Source of the DNA: Collimonas sp. PA-H2
GTDB lineage: Bacteria; Pseudomonadota; Gammaproteobacteria; Burkholderiales; Burkholderiaceae_D
Assembly: GCF_002564105.1 (NCBI RefSeq)
Contig: NZ_PDBX01000001.1
Location: 1,116,001 to 1,180,000, forward strand
DNA: 64,000 nt
Direction: 5' to 3'
The number at the start of each line of letters is the position of its first letter. Position 1 is the stretch's first letter. The position numbers and the translations under genes are program-made. Positions 47,988 through 56,610 of this stretch are shown in pieces. The notes beneath the pieces are model-generated. The model was not told the DNA's origin. It worked only from the letters and a program-made list of their open reading frames with translations, and searched no databases.

Positions 47988-48911
47988 TCAAATCGCTGAA
48001 AACTGCTCTGCCAGGCGCTCCTGGCGGAAATGCTCCACCACATAATCGACGAACACCCGGGTCTTGGCCGGCAGCAGTTTTTGTGCCGCAAAGTAGAGCG
48101 ACAAAGTGCCGCCGTCGACATACCAGTCCGGCAGCACGCGCACCAGGCTTTTCGCACGCAGGAAGGGCAAGGCGTTCGGCATGCTGACCAGGGCGATGCC
48201 CAGTCCCATCTGCGCGCTCTCGCAAGCCGCTTCCGGGTCGCTCATGGTCATGCGCGTGCGCAGCGTCACCGGCGCTTGCTGGTTGGCGCGGTTGCGCAGA
48301 GGCCAGGGGCGCACCCGTCCGGTTTGCGGCGAACGGATGAAAATGCCATCGAAGGCATCCAGCTCGGCCGGCGACGCCGGCGCCTTCCTGTCGTTGAAAT
48401 AGCCGGGCGCCGCTACCAGCACCCGGTGCGCCGGGGCCAGTACGCGCGCCACCACGCCGGGCGGCAGTTCGAAACCGCCGCCGAGGGCAGCGTCGAAGCC
48501 TTGCGCGATCAAATCTACCTGGCGGTTATCGAAATGCCAGTCGGGCGAGATGCCGGGATACTTCGCCAGGAAAGGCGCCAGCAGCGGCACCATGTAGGCG
48601 CGGCCGAAGCCAGTGCCCATGCTGACCTTGAGCATGCCGGCCGGCTGGCCGCCGGCGCTGGCCAGATTGTCGACCGCGGCCTGGATAGCCAGCAGGCTGT
48701 CCTTGATCTCATGCAAAAAACTTTCGCCAGCCTCGGTCAAGGTCAGGCTGCGCGTGCTGCGCTGGAACAGCCGCACGCCCAGCCCCGCTTCCAGCCTGGC
48801 GACGTTCTTGCCAACCGCCGCCGAAGTCATGCCAAGCCGCCGCGCCGCCTCGGAAAAGCTGCCGGCTTCGGCGCTGCGGACGAAGCATTGCATGCCGATC
48901 ATGGTTTCCAT
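47988..48911 (-). CDS. LysR-family regulator, divergent from SDR
   Basis: A 307-aa LysR-type regulator of the CrgA/PecT-like subgroup: HTH at about residues 1-60 (AEAGSFSEAARRLGMTSAAVGKNVARLEAGLG, parts) and an effector domain. It is divergent from the SDR gene at 49041, the usual arrangement for a LysR regulator controlling one neighbour. Confidence 0.9.
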   Translation of the reverse strand: METMIGMQCFVRSAEAGSFSEAARRLGMTSAAVGKNVARLEAGLGVRLFQRSTRSLTLTEAGESFLHEIKDSLLAIQAAVDNLASAGGQPAGMLKVSMGTGFGRAYMVPLLAPFLAKYPGISPDWHFDNRQVDLIAQGFDAALGGGFELPPGVVARVLAPAHRVLVAAPGYFNDRKAPASPAELDAFDGIFIRSPQTGRVRPWPLRNRANQQAPVTLRTRMTMSDPEAACESAQMGLGIALVSMPNALPFLRAKSLVRVLPDWYVDGGTLSLYFAAQKLLPAKTRVFVDYVVEHFRQERLAEQFSAI

Positions 48912-49040
48912 TTTAAACCTTTGGTATTAATTGATTATGCCGATTGATGACTAGTAACGACATAATGATCGTCCGATACTGTGCCTGTCAACCCGCTCCC
49001 TGTCACTTCGGCCGGCAGCGTCACCAACAGGAGAATCATC

Positions 49041-49799
49041 ATGACGATCAATCAAGCAAACGCCGTACTCGATAACAAAGTTGCCTTCATCCAAGGCGGT
49101 TCACGCGGCATCGGCGCCGCCATCGCCAGGCGCCTGGCAAAAAATGGCGCCGCCGTCGCCTTCAGCTATGTCAGCTCGCCGGAACGGGCCGCGCATGTGG
49201 TCAAGGACATCGAAGCAGCCGGCGGACGAGCATTGGCAATCAAGGCCGACAGCGCCGATGCCGAACAGATCAAGGCGGCTATCGGCAAGACTGTCAGTAC
49301 TTTCGGCAGGCTCGACATCCTGGTGAACAACGCTGGCGTGCTGGCGATTGCGCCGCTGGCCGAGTTCAGCCTGGAGGATTTCGACCGCACGCTGGCGATC
49401 AATGTGCGCAGCGTCTTCATCGCCAGCCAGGAAGCAGCGCGCCACATGGGCGACGGCGGCCGCATCATCAACATCGGCAGCACCAATGCCGACCGTGTGC
49501 CGTTTGCCGGCGGCGGCCCCTACGCCATGAGCAAGTCGGCGCTGGTCGGCCTGACGCGCGGCTTGGCGCGCGACCTCGGTCCGCGCGGCATCACCATCAA
49601 CAATGTGCAGCCGGGCCCGGTCGACACCGACATGAATCCGGCCGGCAGCGAATTCGCCGCCACGCTGAAGTCAATCATGCCGCTCGGCCGTTATGGCACG
49701 GATGAGGAAATCGCCGGCTTCGTGGCTTACCTGGCCAGCCCGGAAGCGGCTTACATTACCGGCGCCAGCCTCACCATCGATGGCGGATTTGCCGCCTGA
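49041..49799 (+). CDS. Short-chain dehydrogenase/reductase (SDR)
   Basis: A 252-aa classical SDR. Cofactor motif GGSRGIGAAIA at about residues 18-28, NNAG, and the catalytic Ser and YxxxK in STNADRVPFAGGGPYAMSK. C-terminal motif PLGRYGTDEEIAGFVAYL is typical of NAD(P)-dependent 3-oxoacyl-ACP-reductase-like SDRs. I start at ATG 49041, with GGAG eight bases upstream, rather than the longer frame from 48981. Substrate unknown; likely regulated by the divergent LysR. Confidence 0.92.
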   Translation: MTINQANAVLDNKVAFIQGGSRGIGAAIARRLAKNGAAVAFSYVSSPERAAHVVKDIEAAGGRALAIKADSADAEQIKAAIGKTVSTFGRLDILVNNAGVLAIAPLAEFSLEDFDRTLAINVRSVFIASQEAARHMGDGGRIINIGSTNADRVPFAGGGPYAMSKSALVGLTRGLARDLGPRGITINNVQPGPVDTDMNPAGSEFAATLKSIMPLGRYGTDEEIAGFVAYLASPEAAYITGASLTIDGGFAA

Positions 49800-49827
49800 C
49801 AGTCCCCTGCATGGGTTTGAATGCAAG

Positions 49828-49864
49828 AGGCGGTTCAGTATCGTGATACTGAACCGCCTTTTTT
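49828..49864 (+). terminator. Terminator after SDR
   Basis: AGGCGGTTCAGTATC / GATACTGAACCGCCT with a two-base centre, followed by TTTTTT. Confidence 0.92.
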
Positions 49865-49947
49865 CGCAGATTTCGCATATTTTCTGTCCCGGACGATCCG
49901 CGCAGGCCGGCTACCGGCCTCAGATTGCATGCTTTCCGATGTGTATA

Positions 49948-49966
49948 ATGATAATCTCATTATCAT
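49948..49966. promoter_or_regulatory. 19-bp palindrome upstream of RHH gene (Fur-box-like)
   Basis: ATGATAATctcATTATCAT is a perfect 8-3-8 inverted repeat 18 bases before the RHH start. It resembles a Fur box (GATAATGATAATCATTATC) and is nearly the same as the palindrome at 50473-50491. Confidence 0.6.
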
Positions 49967-49983
49967 AAAAGCCTGCCCATCCC

Positions 49984-50178
49984 ATGGAATCAAAAACTGC
50001 GCGACTAACCATCCTGATTGATCCCGTGAAGAAGAAAGCGTTTGACGAGCTGTGCCTTGCGCAAGACTTGACGCCATCGCAGGTGATACGGCAAATGATC
50101 CGCGAATATCTGGAGCGCCATCATGTCGATTACCCGACCAAAGCCGTCGCCAGGACACCCAAGCCAAATAACAAGTAG
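49984..50178 (+). CDS. Small ribbon-helix-helix (CopG-like) DNA-binding protein
   Basis: A 64-aa protein with the RHH pattern: a short beta strand ARLTILID, then helix KKKAFDELCLAQ and a second helix TPSQVIRQMIREYLERH. The tail VARTPKPNNK is basic. RHH proteins bind DNA as dimers and often repress their own genes, for example in antitoxins or metal regulators. No toxin gene is visible next to it. The palindrome directly upstream could be its own operator. Confidence 0.7.
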   Translation: MESKTARLTILIDPVKKKAFDELCLAQDLTPSQVIRQMIREYLERHHVDYPTKAVARTPKPNNK

Positions 50179-50489
50179 ATGCACAGCCGCCGCTCACAGC
50201 CGTGGGCGGCAACACCTTGCGCTTCTGCGCGCCGTATATCCTTCCTGCAAAACCGGCAACTCCGCCCTCTGCGCCAACGAACCCGGCACAGCCCTGCTTT
50301 CAGGATGCCAGGAACGCGCCAGCGTGCACTACAAGGCGACAAAAATCTTGCTTGCCCACCACCAGCATCGCTATCAGGATGAGGCTGCCTGCAACCGCTA
50401 TCCGCCACTGGTAAGCTGGCGTCTCGGCAATAGCTTTCAAATTGCGTCGAATGGGTGTGATATGATCATTTCATGATAATGGCATTATA
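50179..50489. other. Gap without a convincing gene
   Basis: Short frames exist on both strands in these 311 bases but none has a recognisable product, a good ribosome site or codon use like its neighbours. It may be the remains of a decayed gene. It ends with the palindrome at 50473-50491. Confidence 0.35.
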
Positions 50490-50491
50490 AT
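50473..50491. promoter_or_regulatory. Second 19-bp palindrome, at the start of the cysteine-cluster gene
   Basis: ATGATAATggcATTATAAT, one mismatch from perfect 8-3-8 symmetry and matching the element at 49948-49966 in 15 of 19 positions. It overlaps the ATG of the gene at 50490, so bound protein would block initiation. Confidence 0.55.
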
Positions 50492-50843
50492 GAAAAACAA
50501 TGTACACATAGTCAAGTTCTTCCGCCAGCGGATCCCGGCATTTACCTGCGTGCCAGGCTGCCATGACTGCTGCGGACCGGTGCTGGCCTCAACCGAAGAG
50601 ATGGCAAGGCTGCCGCGCAAGAGCGCGCAGGAGCAAGATGCCGCGCTGGCAGCGCTGAGCTGTCCGCATCTGGGCGCCGACGGCTGCCAAGTGTATGACG
50701 AGCGTCCGCTGGTCTGCCGGCTGTTCGGCACCACGCCCAGGCTTGCCTGCCCGAATGGCAAGCGGCCTGCGGCGATGATCGATCCGCTGATAGAAGAGCG
50801 GATCTACCGTTATTTCACGCAGACGCGCCATGTGCTGGTTTGA
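50490..50843 (+). CDS. YkgJ-family cysteine-cluster protein
   Basis: A 117-aa protein with the CxxC(x)nCC arrangement of putative zinc/iron-chelating YkgJ-like proteins: FTCVPGCHDCCGPV near residues 19-32, SCPHLGADGCQVYDERPLVCRLF (parts) in the middle and RLACPNGKRP later. Such proteins carry a cysteine cluster thought to hold iron or zinc; the cellular role is unknown. The Fur-like palindrome over its start fits metal control. It precedes two spermidine-synthase-like genes by 36 bases. Confidence 0.8.
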   Translation: MKNNVHIVKFFRQRIPAFTCVPGCHDCCGPVLASTEEMARLPRKSAQEQDAALAALSCPHLGADGCQVYDERPLVCRLFGTTPRLACPNGKRPAAMIDPLIEERIYRYFTQTRHVLV

Positions 50844-50879
50844 CACCCGGCTTTACCTGAAGCCATTGAAAAGACGACC

Positions 50880-51665
50880 ATGTTTCTAGACAATATTTTC
50901 GACCTCGCTAAATTTTCCGCCGACGGCCGTCCTGTCATTTATAAGAACACACACTCGATTTCGCTGCTGTTCGACAGCAGCGCGGTACAGAGCGAGATGT
51001 ACCTGAGTGAACCGGACGAATTGCTGCTGGGCTACACCATCACGATGATGGGCTTTCTACTCTTCAACGATGCGCCGAAGAAGATCGCCATGGTAGGTCT
51101 GGGCGGCGGCTCGCTGGTGAAGTATTGTTATCGCCACCTGCCGCAGTCCGTCATCGTGGTGGCCGAGAACAACCCGGAAGTGATCGCCCTGAGAAAACAT
51201 TTCGAGATACCCCAGGACGACCACAGACTGCAGATTGTCTGCCTGGATGGCTGCCAACTGGTGCGCGACGCTGAGAACGACTACGACGTCCTGCTGGTGG
51301 ACGGATTTGACCGCTCCGGGCAGCCGCCCCAGCTATGCAGCCAGGGATTCTATGACGACTGTTACCAGTCGCTGGCGCAGGACGGTATGATGGTGGTCAA
51401 CCTGCTCGGCAACAGTAACGATACGGACCTGTATCTGGATCGCATTCAACGCAGCTTTGACGGCGCGGCGATTGCTGTCGATGCCACGGAATCCGGCAAC
51501 CGGATCGTGTTCGCATGCAAAGGAGAGCGGCTCGACACCGCGGAACAAAGCTTGCTAAGACAGTTGAAAGATCTGCCGCCGCGTCATGCGCTGATGCTGC
51601 GCCTGACTGCACAAAACATTATGCAGCAACGCAGGAACGATAAGCTGGCCGCGACGTTCGCTTGA
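50880..51665 (+). CDS. Spermidine-synthase-like methyltransferase-fold protein, paralog 1
   Basis: A 261-aa protein with the Rossmann-type core of spermidine synthases: nucleotide loop VGLGGGSLVKYCYRHLP, acidic VVAENNPEV, and VDGFDRSGQPPQLCSQGFY (part), where D-G-F-D replaces the usual D-S-x-D-P catalytic loop. It lacks the N-terminal beta domain typical of SpeE. Function unknown; decarboxylated-SAM or SAM binding is likely. Similar along its length to the next gene. Confidence 0.72.
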   Translation: MFLDNIFDLAKFSADGRPVIYKNTHSISLLFDSSAVQSEMYLSEPDELLLGYTITMMGFLLFNDAPKKIAMVGLGGGSLVKYCYRHLPQSVIVVAENNPEVIALRKHFEIPQDDHRLQIVCLDGCQLVRDAENDYDVLLVDGFDRSGQPPQLCSQGFYDDCYQSLAQDGMMVVNLLGNSNDTDLYLDRIQRSFDGAAIAVDATESGNRIVFACKGERLDTAEQSLLRQLKDLPPRHALMLRLTAQNIMQQRRNDKLAATFA

Positions 51666-51715
51666 GCGCCCGGCCTATTGCAACTGACGCAGCGACCGGC
51701 TCACTATTACGCATC

Positions 51716-52498
51716 ATGAACGTACCCTGCTCCTTTGAACAATTGCTCGAAAAAAGCGGCGGACAACCCTTTGTCTTCGACCATGGCGACATGCGTACGC
51801 TGCATTTCGACCATAAGTACGTACAAAGCGCGATGTCGATTGCGGCGCCCGACAAATTGTTGCTGAGCTACACCCGGGCGATGATGGGTTTCATGCTGTT
51901 TCAGGCTGCTCCCAAACACATCTTGCTGGTCGGCCTGGGCGGCGGCTCGCTCGCCAAATATTGCTATCGCCACCTACCCGGCGCCCGCATCACCGTGCTG
52001 GAACTGAGCGCAGAAGTGATCGCCTTGCGCGACGAGTTCATGATTCCCCCCGACGACGCGCGCTTCCGGGTGATCCATGCCGACGCCGCCGCCTACATGC
52101 AGGCACTGCAAGGGAATACCGCGGACATCATCATGCTGGACGGTTTTTCCGCCGACGGTCCGGCCGAAGCACTCAGCACCAGTAGCTTCTATGCGGCTTG
52201 CCTGCGCAACCTTAGCGCTGGAGGCATCCTGGTCTCCAATTTATGGGACCGTCCGGATTTCCTGGTGCACGCCATCGCCCAGGCGCTGACCGCCTCCGAC
52301 TGGCGCATATGGTGGTGCCGCACCAGCGACAGCCACAACTGCATCGCCTTCTTTGTCAAAGGCAGCGTCATGCCAGCCTTCAGGCCGGTAATGCTCCATC
52401 GCGCAAAAAAACTGGACGCGCGCTTTGGATTGCAGCTGTCGGAACTGATGCCATCGTTCCAGCTGGTCTGCGATAATCCGGAACAAGAGCCGGTATAA
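51716..52498 (+). CDS. Spermidine-synthase-like methyltransferase-fold protein, paralog 2
   Basis: A 260-aa paralog of the preceding gene: VGLGGGSLAKYCYRHLPGA, VLELSAEVIALRDEF and MLDGFSADGPAEAL, in which the second aspartate of the loop is lost (DGFS). ATG 51716 is chosen; a TTG at 51662 overlapping the previous stop would add 18 residues and cannot be excluded. Tandem duplication followed by divergence is evident. Enzyme activity of this copy is doubtful because of the altered loop. Confidence 0.7.
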   Translation: MNVPCSFEQLLEKSGGQPFVFDHGDMRTLHFDHKYVQSAMSIAAPDKLLLSYTRAMMGFMLFQAAPKHILLVGLGGGSLAKYCYRHLPGARITVLELSAEVIALRDEFMIPPDDARFRVIHADAAAYMQALQGNTADIIMLDGFSADGPAEALSTSSFYAACLRNLSAGGILVSNLWDRPDFLVHAIAQALTASDWRIWWCRTSDSHNCIAFFVKGSVMPAFRPVMLHRAKKLDARFGLQLSELMPSFQLVCDNPEQEPV

Positions 52499-52515
52499 AT
52501 GCATTACCTGCAATG

Positions 52516-52553
52516 AAAAATATCCCCAACACTTGCGTGCGGGGGATATTTTT
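52516..52553. terminator. Bidirectional terminator
   Basis: AAAAATATCCCC / GGGGATATTTTT with a ~14-base loop, between the convergent spermidine-synthase-like and pyruvate kinase genes. Confidence 0.85.
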
Positions 52554-52637
52554 CGGCGGCTATTTCAATCTCGAAACATTAATCCGACTGCTGCGTCAAT
52601 CAAGCTGGATTTTCCCCAGGCACATGACTGACAGCAT

Positions 52638-54059
52638 TTACTGCGCCCAGATTTCCGCCAGACGCAACAGATTAGTGCTGCCCGGCTGGCCGAACGGCAT
52701 ACCGGCGGTGATCGCGATCTGGTCGCCAACTTTGGCGAAGCCTTCCTTGAAGGCGGTCTGGCAAGCGGCAGTCACCATTTCGCTTTCGTTGTGCACCTGC
52801 TCGCTGATGGTGGAATGCACGCCCCATACCAGCGCCAGCCGGCGCGCGGTGGCCAGCTTCGGCGTGATGCTGAGGATAGGCGCCATCGGCCGTTCACGCG
52901 CAGCACGCAGACTGGTGTGGCCGGAACTGGTGTAAGTCACGGTGACCTTGGCGCCGATGATGCGGGTCACATCGCGCAGCGCCGAACAGATGGCGTCGCC
53001 GCGGTTCGGCAACGGCGTTTCGTGCTGCGCATCCAGCATGTTCTGGTACAGCGGATCGCGCTCGACTTCGGTGATGATGCGGTCCATGATGGAGACGGCC
53101 GGCAGCGGATAAGCGCCGCTGGCCGATTCGGCCGACAGCATCACCGCATCGGCGCCATCATAGATGGCGCTGGCGACGTCGGACGCTTCGGCGCGGGTCG
53201 GCACCGGCGAGGTGATCATCGATTCCAGCATCTGGGTGGCGATCACGATCGGCTTGCCGTGCTGGCGGCAGACGCGCAAGATGCGCTTTTGCACACCCGG
53301 CACGCGCTCCGGCGGCAGTTCCACGCCGAGGTCGCCGCGCGCCACCATGATGGCGTCCGAAACTTGCACGATGGCGTCCAGCTGTTCCAGCGCCGCCGGC
53401 TTTTCCAGCTTCGACAGGATGCTGGCGCGGTCGCCGATCAGGGCGCGCGCTTCCAGCACGTCTTCCGGCCGCTGCACGAAGGACAATGCAATCCAGTCGA
53501 CGCCCAGTTCCAGCGCAAATTTCAGGTCGCGCTTGTCTTTCTCAGTCAGCGCCGGGATCGGCAGCACCGCATCCGGCACGTTGACGCCTTTGCGGTCCGA
53601 CAAAGTACCGCTGTTGACCACCCGGGTGCGGATAGACTGGCCGTCGCAGGACTGTACTTCCAGCCGCACCTTGCCGTCATCCAGCAGCAGAGCCTGGCCG
53701 CCGGCGATCACTGCAAACAGTTCCGGATGCGGCAGGCAGACGCGCTGGCTGCTGCCTGGCGTGGTGTCGCGGTCCAGCGTGAATTCCTGGCCGGCGTGCA
53801 GTTCGATCTTGCCGTCGGCGAACTGGCCGATGCGCAGTTTCGGACCTTGCAGGTCGGCCAGGATGGCGATCGGCCGGCCGACCGCTTTTTCCACCGCGCG
53901 GACGATCTCGTAGCGCTGCTGGTGGTCGGCATGGCTGCCGTGGCTGAAATTGAAACGGAAGACGTCGGCGCCTGCTTCGAACAAGGCCTGGATGGTGCTC
54001 TGGTCGGCGCTGGCGGGACCGAGCGTGGCGACGATTTTTGCTTTACGTTGGCGGCGCAT
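52638..54059 (-). CDS. pyk: Pyruvate kinase
   Basis: A 473-aa pyruvate kinase turning phosphoenolpyruvate and ADP into pyruvate and ATP. Opens RRQRKAKIVATLGPAS; FRFNFSHGSH carries the substrate-binding region; MVARGDLGVELPPERVP is the signature loop with the catalytic Mg site; IATQMLESMI follows the active lysine region. The C-terminal domain ends AEIWAQ. It lies at the end of the glyoxylate-to-glycerate run, where glycerate-derived 2-phosphoglycerate would reach pyruvate. Confidence 0.97.
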   Translation of the reverse strand: MRRQRKAKIVATLGPASADQSTIQALFEAGADVFRFNFSHGSHADHQQRYEIVRAVEKAVGRPIAILADLQGPKLRIGQFADGKIELHAGQEFTLDRDTTPGSSQRVCLPHPELFAVIAGGQALLLDDGKVRLEVQSCDGQSIRTRVVNSGTLSDRKGVNVPDAVLPIPALTEKDKRDLKFALELGVDWIALSFVQRPEDVLEARALIGDRASILSKLEKPAALEQLDAIVQVSDAIMVARGDLGVELPPERVPGVQKRILRVCRQHGKPIVIATQMLESMITSPVPTRAEASDVASAIYDGADAVMLSAESASGAYPLPAVSIMDRIITEVERDPLYQNMLDAQHETPLPNRGDAICSALRDVTRIIGAKVTVTYTSSGHTSLRAARERPMAPILSITPKLATARRLALVWGVHSTISEQVHNESEMVTAACQTAFKEGFAKVGDQIAITAGMPFGQPGSTNLLRLAEIWAQ

Positions 54060-54107
54060 ATTTAGTTTCTTTAAAAATCAAGCAATGAATCAGACAAACT
54101 ACGGGAC

Positions 54108-54188
54108 GTCATTCCCGCGAACGCGGGAATCCATTGTTTGTACGTAACTTGGATTCCCCGCCTAGGCGACCGCGTCCGCGGGGATGAC
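54108..54188. repeat. REP-like inverted repeat between pyk and glycerate kinase genes
   Basis: Starts GTCATTCCCGCGAACGCGGG and ends CCGCGGGGATGAC; each arm is itself a small GC hairpin and the two arms (about 26 bases) are roughly inverted copies with TGGATTCC in the inner edge. This form is common for dispersed extragenic palindromes. Confidence 0.75.
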
Positions 54189-54233
54189 TATGTATTGCGA
54201 TTCTTCATCTGAAGAAAACTGAAGAGCAATTTC

Positions 54234-55511
54234 TTAGAGAATCACGATGGCGCGGAAATCGTTGACGTTGGTGCGCGTCGGCCCGCTGACCACCAGGTCG
54301 CCCAGCGCGCTGAAGAAGCCATAGCCGTCGTTGTTGTCGAGCATGGCGCGCGGACGCAATCCCAGTTCCGCCGCCTTGCGCATCGAATCCGGCTGGTAGA
54401 TGGCGCCGGCGTTGTCTTCGGAGCCGTCGATGCCGTCGGTATCGCAGGCAATCGCGTGGATATCCGGAAAGCCGTCGAGCGCGATGGCCAAGCTCAGCAG
54501 GAATTCGGCATTGCGGCCGCCGCGGCCCTTGCCGCGCACGGTGACGGTGGTTTCACCGCCGGAAATCACTACGCATGGCTTGCTGAACGGCTGCCCGCGG
54601 CGGGCGATCTGGCGCGCCAGCGCTGCATGCGCCAGGCCGATATCGCGTGCCTCGCCTTCCATCTCGTCGGACAGGATGTAGGGCGTCAGTCCGGCCGCAA
54701 CCACGGTGGCCGCTGCCGCATCCAGCGCATCCTGGGCGGTCGCGATCACATAGTGCTGATTGCGTTCCAGGCGCGGATCGCCCGGCTTGGCGCTTTCGCC
54801 GGCGCCGGATTCCAGGTGCTTGAGAATAGCGTCGGGCGTTTCAATATTGTATTTGCGCAGCACCGCCAGGGCGTCGGCGCAAGTGGTCGGATCGGCCAGG
54901 GTCGGGCCGCTGGCGATGATGCCCGGATCGTCGCCCGGGATATCGGAAATCATCAGCGTCACCACCCGCGCCGGCGCGCAGGCCAGCGCCAGCCGGCCGC
55001 CCTTGATCGCAGACAGGTGCTTGCGCACGCAATTCATTTCAAAAATGGTGGCGCCGCTTCTCAGCAGCGCCTTGTTGATCGCTTGTTTCTGCTCCAGCGT
55101 AATACCAGCCGCCGGTAGCGCCAGCAAGGCCGAGCCGCCGCCCGAAATCAGGCAAATCACCAGATCGTCGGCAGTCAAACCTTGCACCATGTCCAGCATG
55201 CGCGCGGCAGCCTTGCGGCCGGCTTCATCCGGCACCGGATGCGACGCTTCCACTACCTCGATGCGCTTGCAGTCGGCGCCGTGCTCATAGCGCGTCACCA
55301 CCAGCCCGGACAGTTCGCCTTGCCAATGCTCTTCCACTGTCTTGGCCATCGCTGCCGCGCCTTTGCCGGCGCCGATCACCAGTGTGCGGCCTTGGCCGGA
55401 CGGCGCCTGGATCTTGGCCAGGTATTCCGGCAGGCATTTGGCGGCGCTGACGGCGTCGACCGCGGCCTGGTACATATCGAGGAGGAGCTGGCGGGGCTTG
55501 AGGGTAGTCAT
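54234..55511 (-). CDS. Glycerate 2-kinase (MOFRL/TtuD family)
   Basis: A 425-aa class II glycerate kinase (DUF4147 plus C-terminal MOFRL domain) making 2-phosphoglycerate from glycerate. Motifs: VIGAGKGAAAMA, ICLISGGGSALL, MNCVRKHLSAIKGGRLA, SDIPGDDPGIIASGPT, and the MOFRL end GGRNAEFLLSLAIAL...DTDGIDGSEDNAGA. Start ATG 55511 (MTTLKPRQLLLDMY); the longer open frame upstream runs into the repeat. Receives glycerate from GlxR. Confidence 0.94.
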   Translation of the reverse strand: MTTLKPRQLLLDMYQAAVDAVSAAKCLPEYLAKIQAPSGQGRTLVIGAGKGAAAMAKTVEEHWQGELSGLVVTRYEHGADCKRIEVVEASHPVPDEAGRKAAARMLDMVQGLTADDLVICLISGGGSALLALPAAGITLEQKQAINKALLRSGATIFEMNCVRKHLSAIKGGRLALACAPARVVTLMISDIPGDDPGIIASGPTLADPTTCADALAVLRKYNIETPDAILKHLESGAGESAKPGDPRLERNQHYVIATAQDALDAAAATVVAAGLTPYILSDEMEGEARDIGLAHAALARQIARRGQPFSKPCVVISGGETTVTVRGKGRGGRNAEFLLSLAIALDGFPDIHAIACDTDGIDGSEDNAGAIYQPDSMRKAAELGLRPRAMLDNNDGYGFFSALGDLVVSGPTRTNVNDFRAIVIL

Positions 55512-55584
55512 GCTGTTATGCCTTGATCTATGAAGCGGGTGTCTCTGAAAATTCTTGTATTTATTCTTGTGCTGCATCTGCAAC

Positions 55585-55672
55585 CGTAGGATGGGCACAC
55601 CGTGCCCACGCCGTACGAATAAAACATGCAGACTTTGATAGTTCACGCGTGGGCACAGTGTGCCCACCTACG
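55585..55672. repeat. Second intergenic inverted repeat (glxR / glycerate kinase gap)
   Basis: CGTAGGATGGGCACACCGTG and GTGGGCACAGTGTGCCCACC face each other; each arm is a hairpin around GGGCAC/GTGCCC. It fills most of the 170-base gap. Different in sequence from the element at 54108. Confidence 0.75.
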
Positions 55673-55681
55673 CGATATATA

Positions 55682-56569
55682 TTACACCTTGGCGATTTCG
55701 TGGTTGGACATGATTTCGACCGCGCGGCACAGCGCCGAGTGATCGAGCCCGCTCAAGCCGTTGGCTGCGCAGGAGTTCATCAGTTCTTGCACCGCTGCCG
55801 TGTTCGGCAGCGATACGCCCAGCGCCTTGGCGCCTTGCAAGGCCAGGTTCAGGTCCTTCTGGTGCAGTTCGATGCGGAAGCCCGGATTGAAAGTACGCTT
55901 GACCATGCGCTCGCCATGCACTTCCAGGATACGCGAAGCAGCAAAGCCGCCCATCAGCGCCTGCCGTACACGGGCAGGATCGGCGCCGGCCTTGGATGCA
56001 AACAACAGCGCTTCTGCAACCGCCTGGATGTTCAGCGCGACGATGATCTGGTTGGCTACCTTGGTAGTCTGGCCGTCGCCGTTGCCGCCGACCAGCGTGA
56101 TGTTCTTGCCCATCAGTTCAAACAGAGGCTTGACGTCGTTGAACGCGCCTTCCGAGCCGCCCACCATGATGGTCAGCGAAGCGGCCTTGGCGCCGACTTC
56201 GCCGCCGGAGACCGGCGCATCCAGGTATTCGCAACCCAGAGCATTGATCTTCTTGGCGAAGCCTTTGGTGGCGATCGGCGAAATCGAACTCATGTCGATC
56301 ACGGTCTTGCCGGCTGTCAGGCCTTCGGCCACGCCTTTTTCGCCGAACAGGACGGCTTCCACGTGCGGGGTGTCCGGCACCATGACGATGATGATGTCAG
56401 CGCGCTTGGCGACTTCGGCGCCGGAAGTACAGACCGTGGCGCCGCCATCGATCAATGCTGCCGGTGGATTCTTCTGGTCATGCAGATACAGCTTGTGACC
56501 GCCGCGCTGCAGGTTTTCCGCCATAGGGGCGCCCATGATGCCGAGTCCGATAAAGCCAACTTTTGCCAT
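55682..56569 (-). CDS. glxR: Tartronate semialdehyde reductase GlxR
   Basis: A 295-aa beta-hydroxyacid dehydrogenase reducing tartronate semialdehyde to glycerate. Nucleotide motif GFIGLGIMGAPMAENL at the N-terminus, substrate loop DAPVSGGEVGAK, and the catalytic lysine in GNGDGQTTKVANQI. Located 41 bases after hyi in the gcl-hyi-glxR operon. Confidence 0.96.
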   Translation of the reverse strand: MAKVGFIGLGIMGAPMAENLQRGGHKLYLHDQKNPPAALIDGGATVCTSGAEVAKRADIIIVMVPDTPHVEAVLFGEKGVAEGLTAGKTVIDMSSISPIATKGFAKKINALGCEYLDAPVSGGEVGAKAASLTIMVGGSEGAFNDVKPLFELMGKNITLVGGNGDGQTTKVANQIIVALNIQAVAEALLFASKAGADPARVRQALMGGFAASRILEVHGERMVKRTFNPGFRIELHQKDLNLALQGAKALGVSLPNTAAVQELMNSCAANGLSGLDHSALCRAVEIMSNHEIAKV

Positions 56570-56610
56570 GATATTTCTCCGTAATTATTTAAAAGAGTTG
56601 TTCGCGGAAT

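Noticed and set aside
50179..50476. Short frames on both strands between the RHH and cysteine-cluster genes
   Set aside because: None has a start with a good ribosome site, a domain or consistent codon use; the region is reported as a gap.
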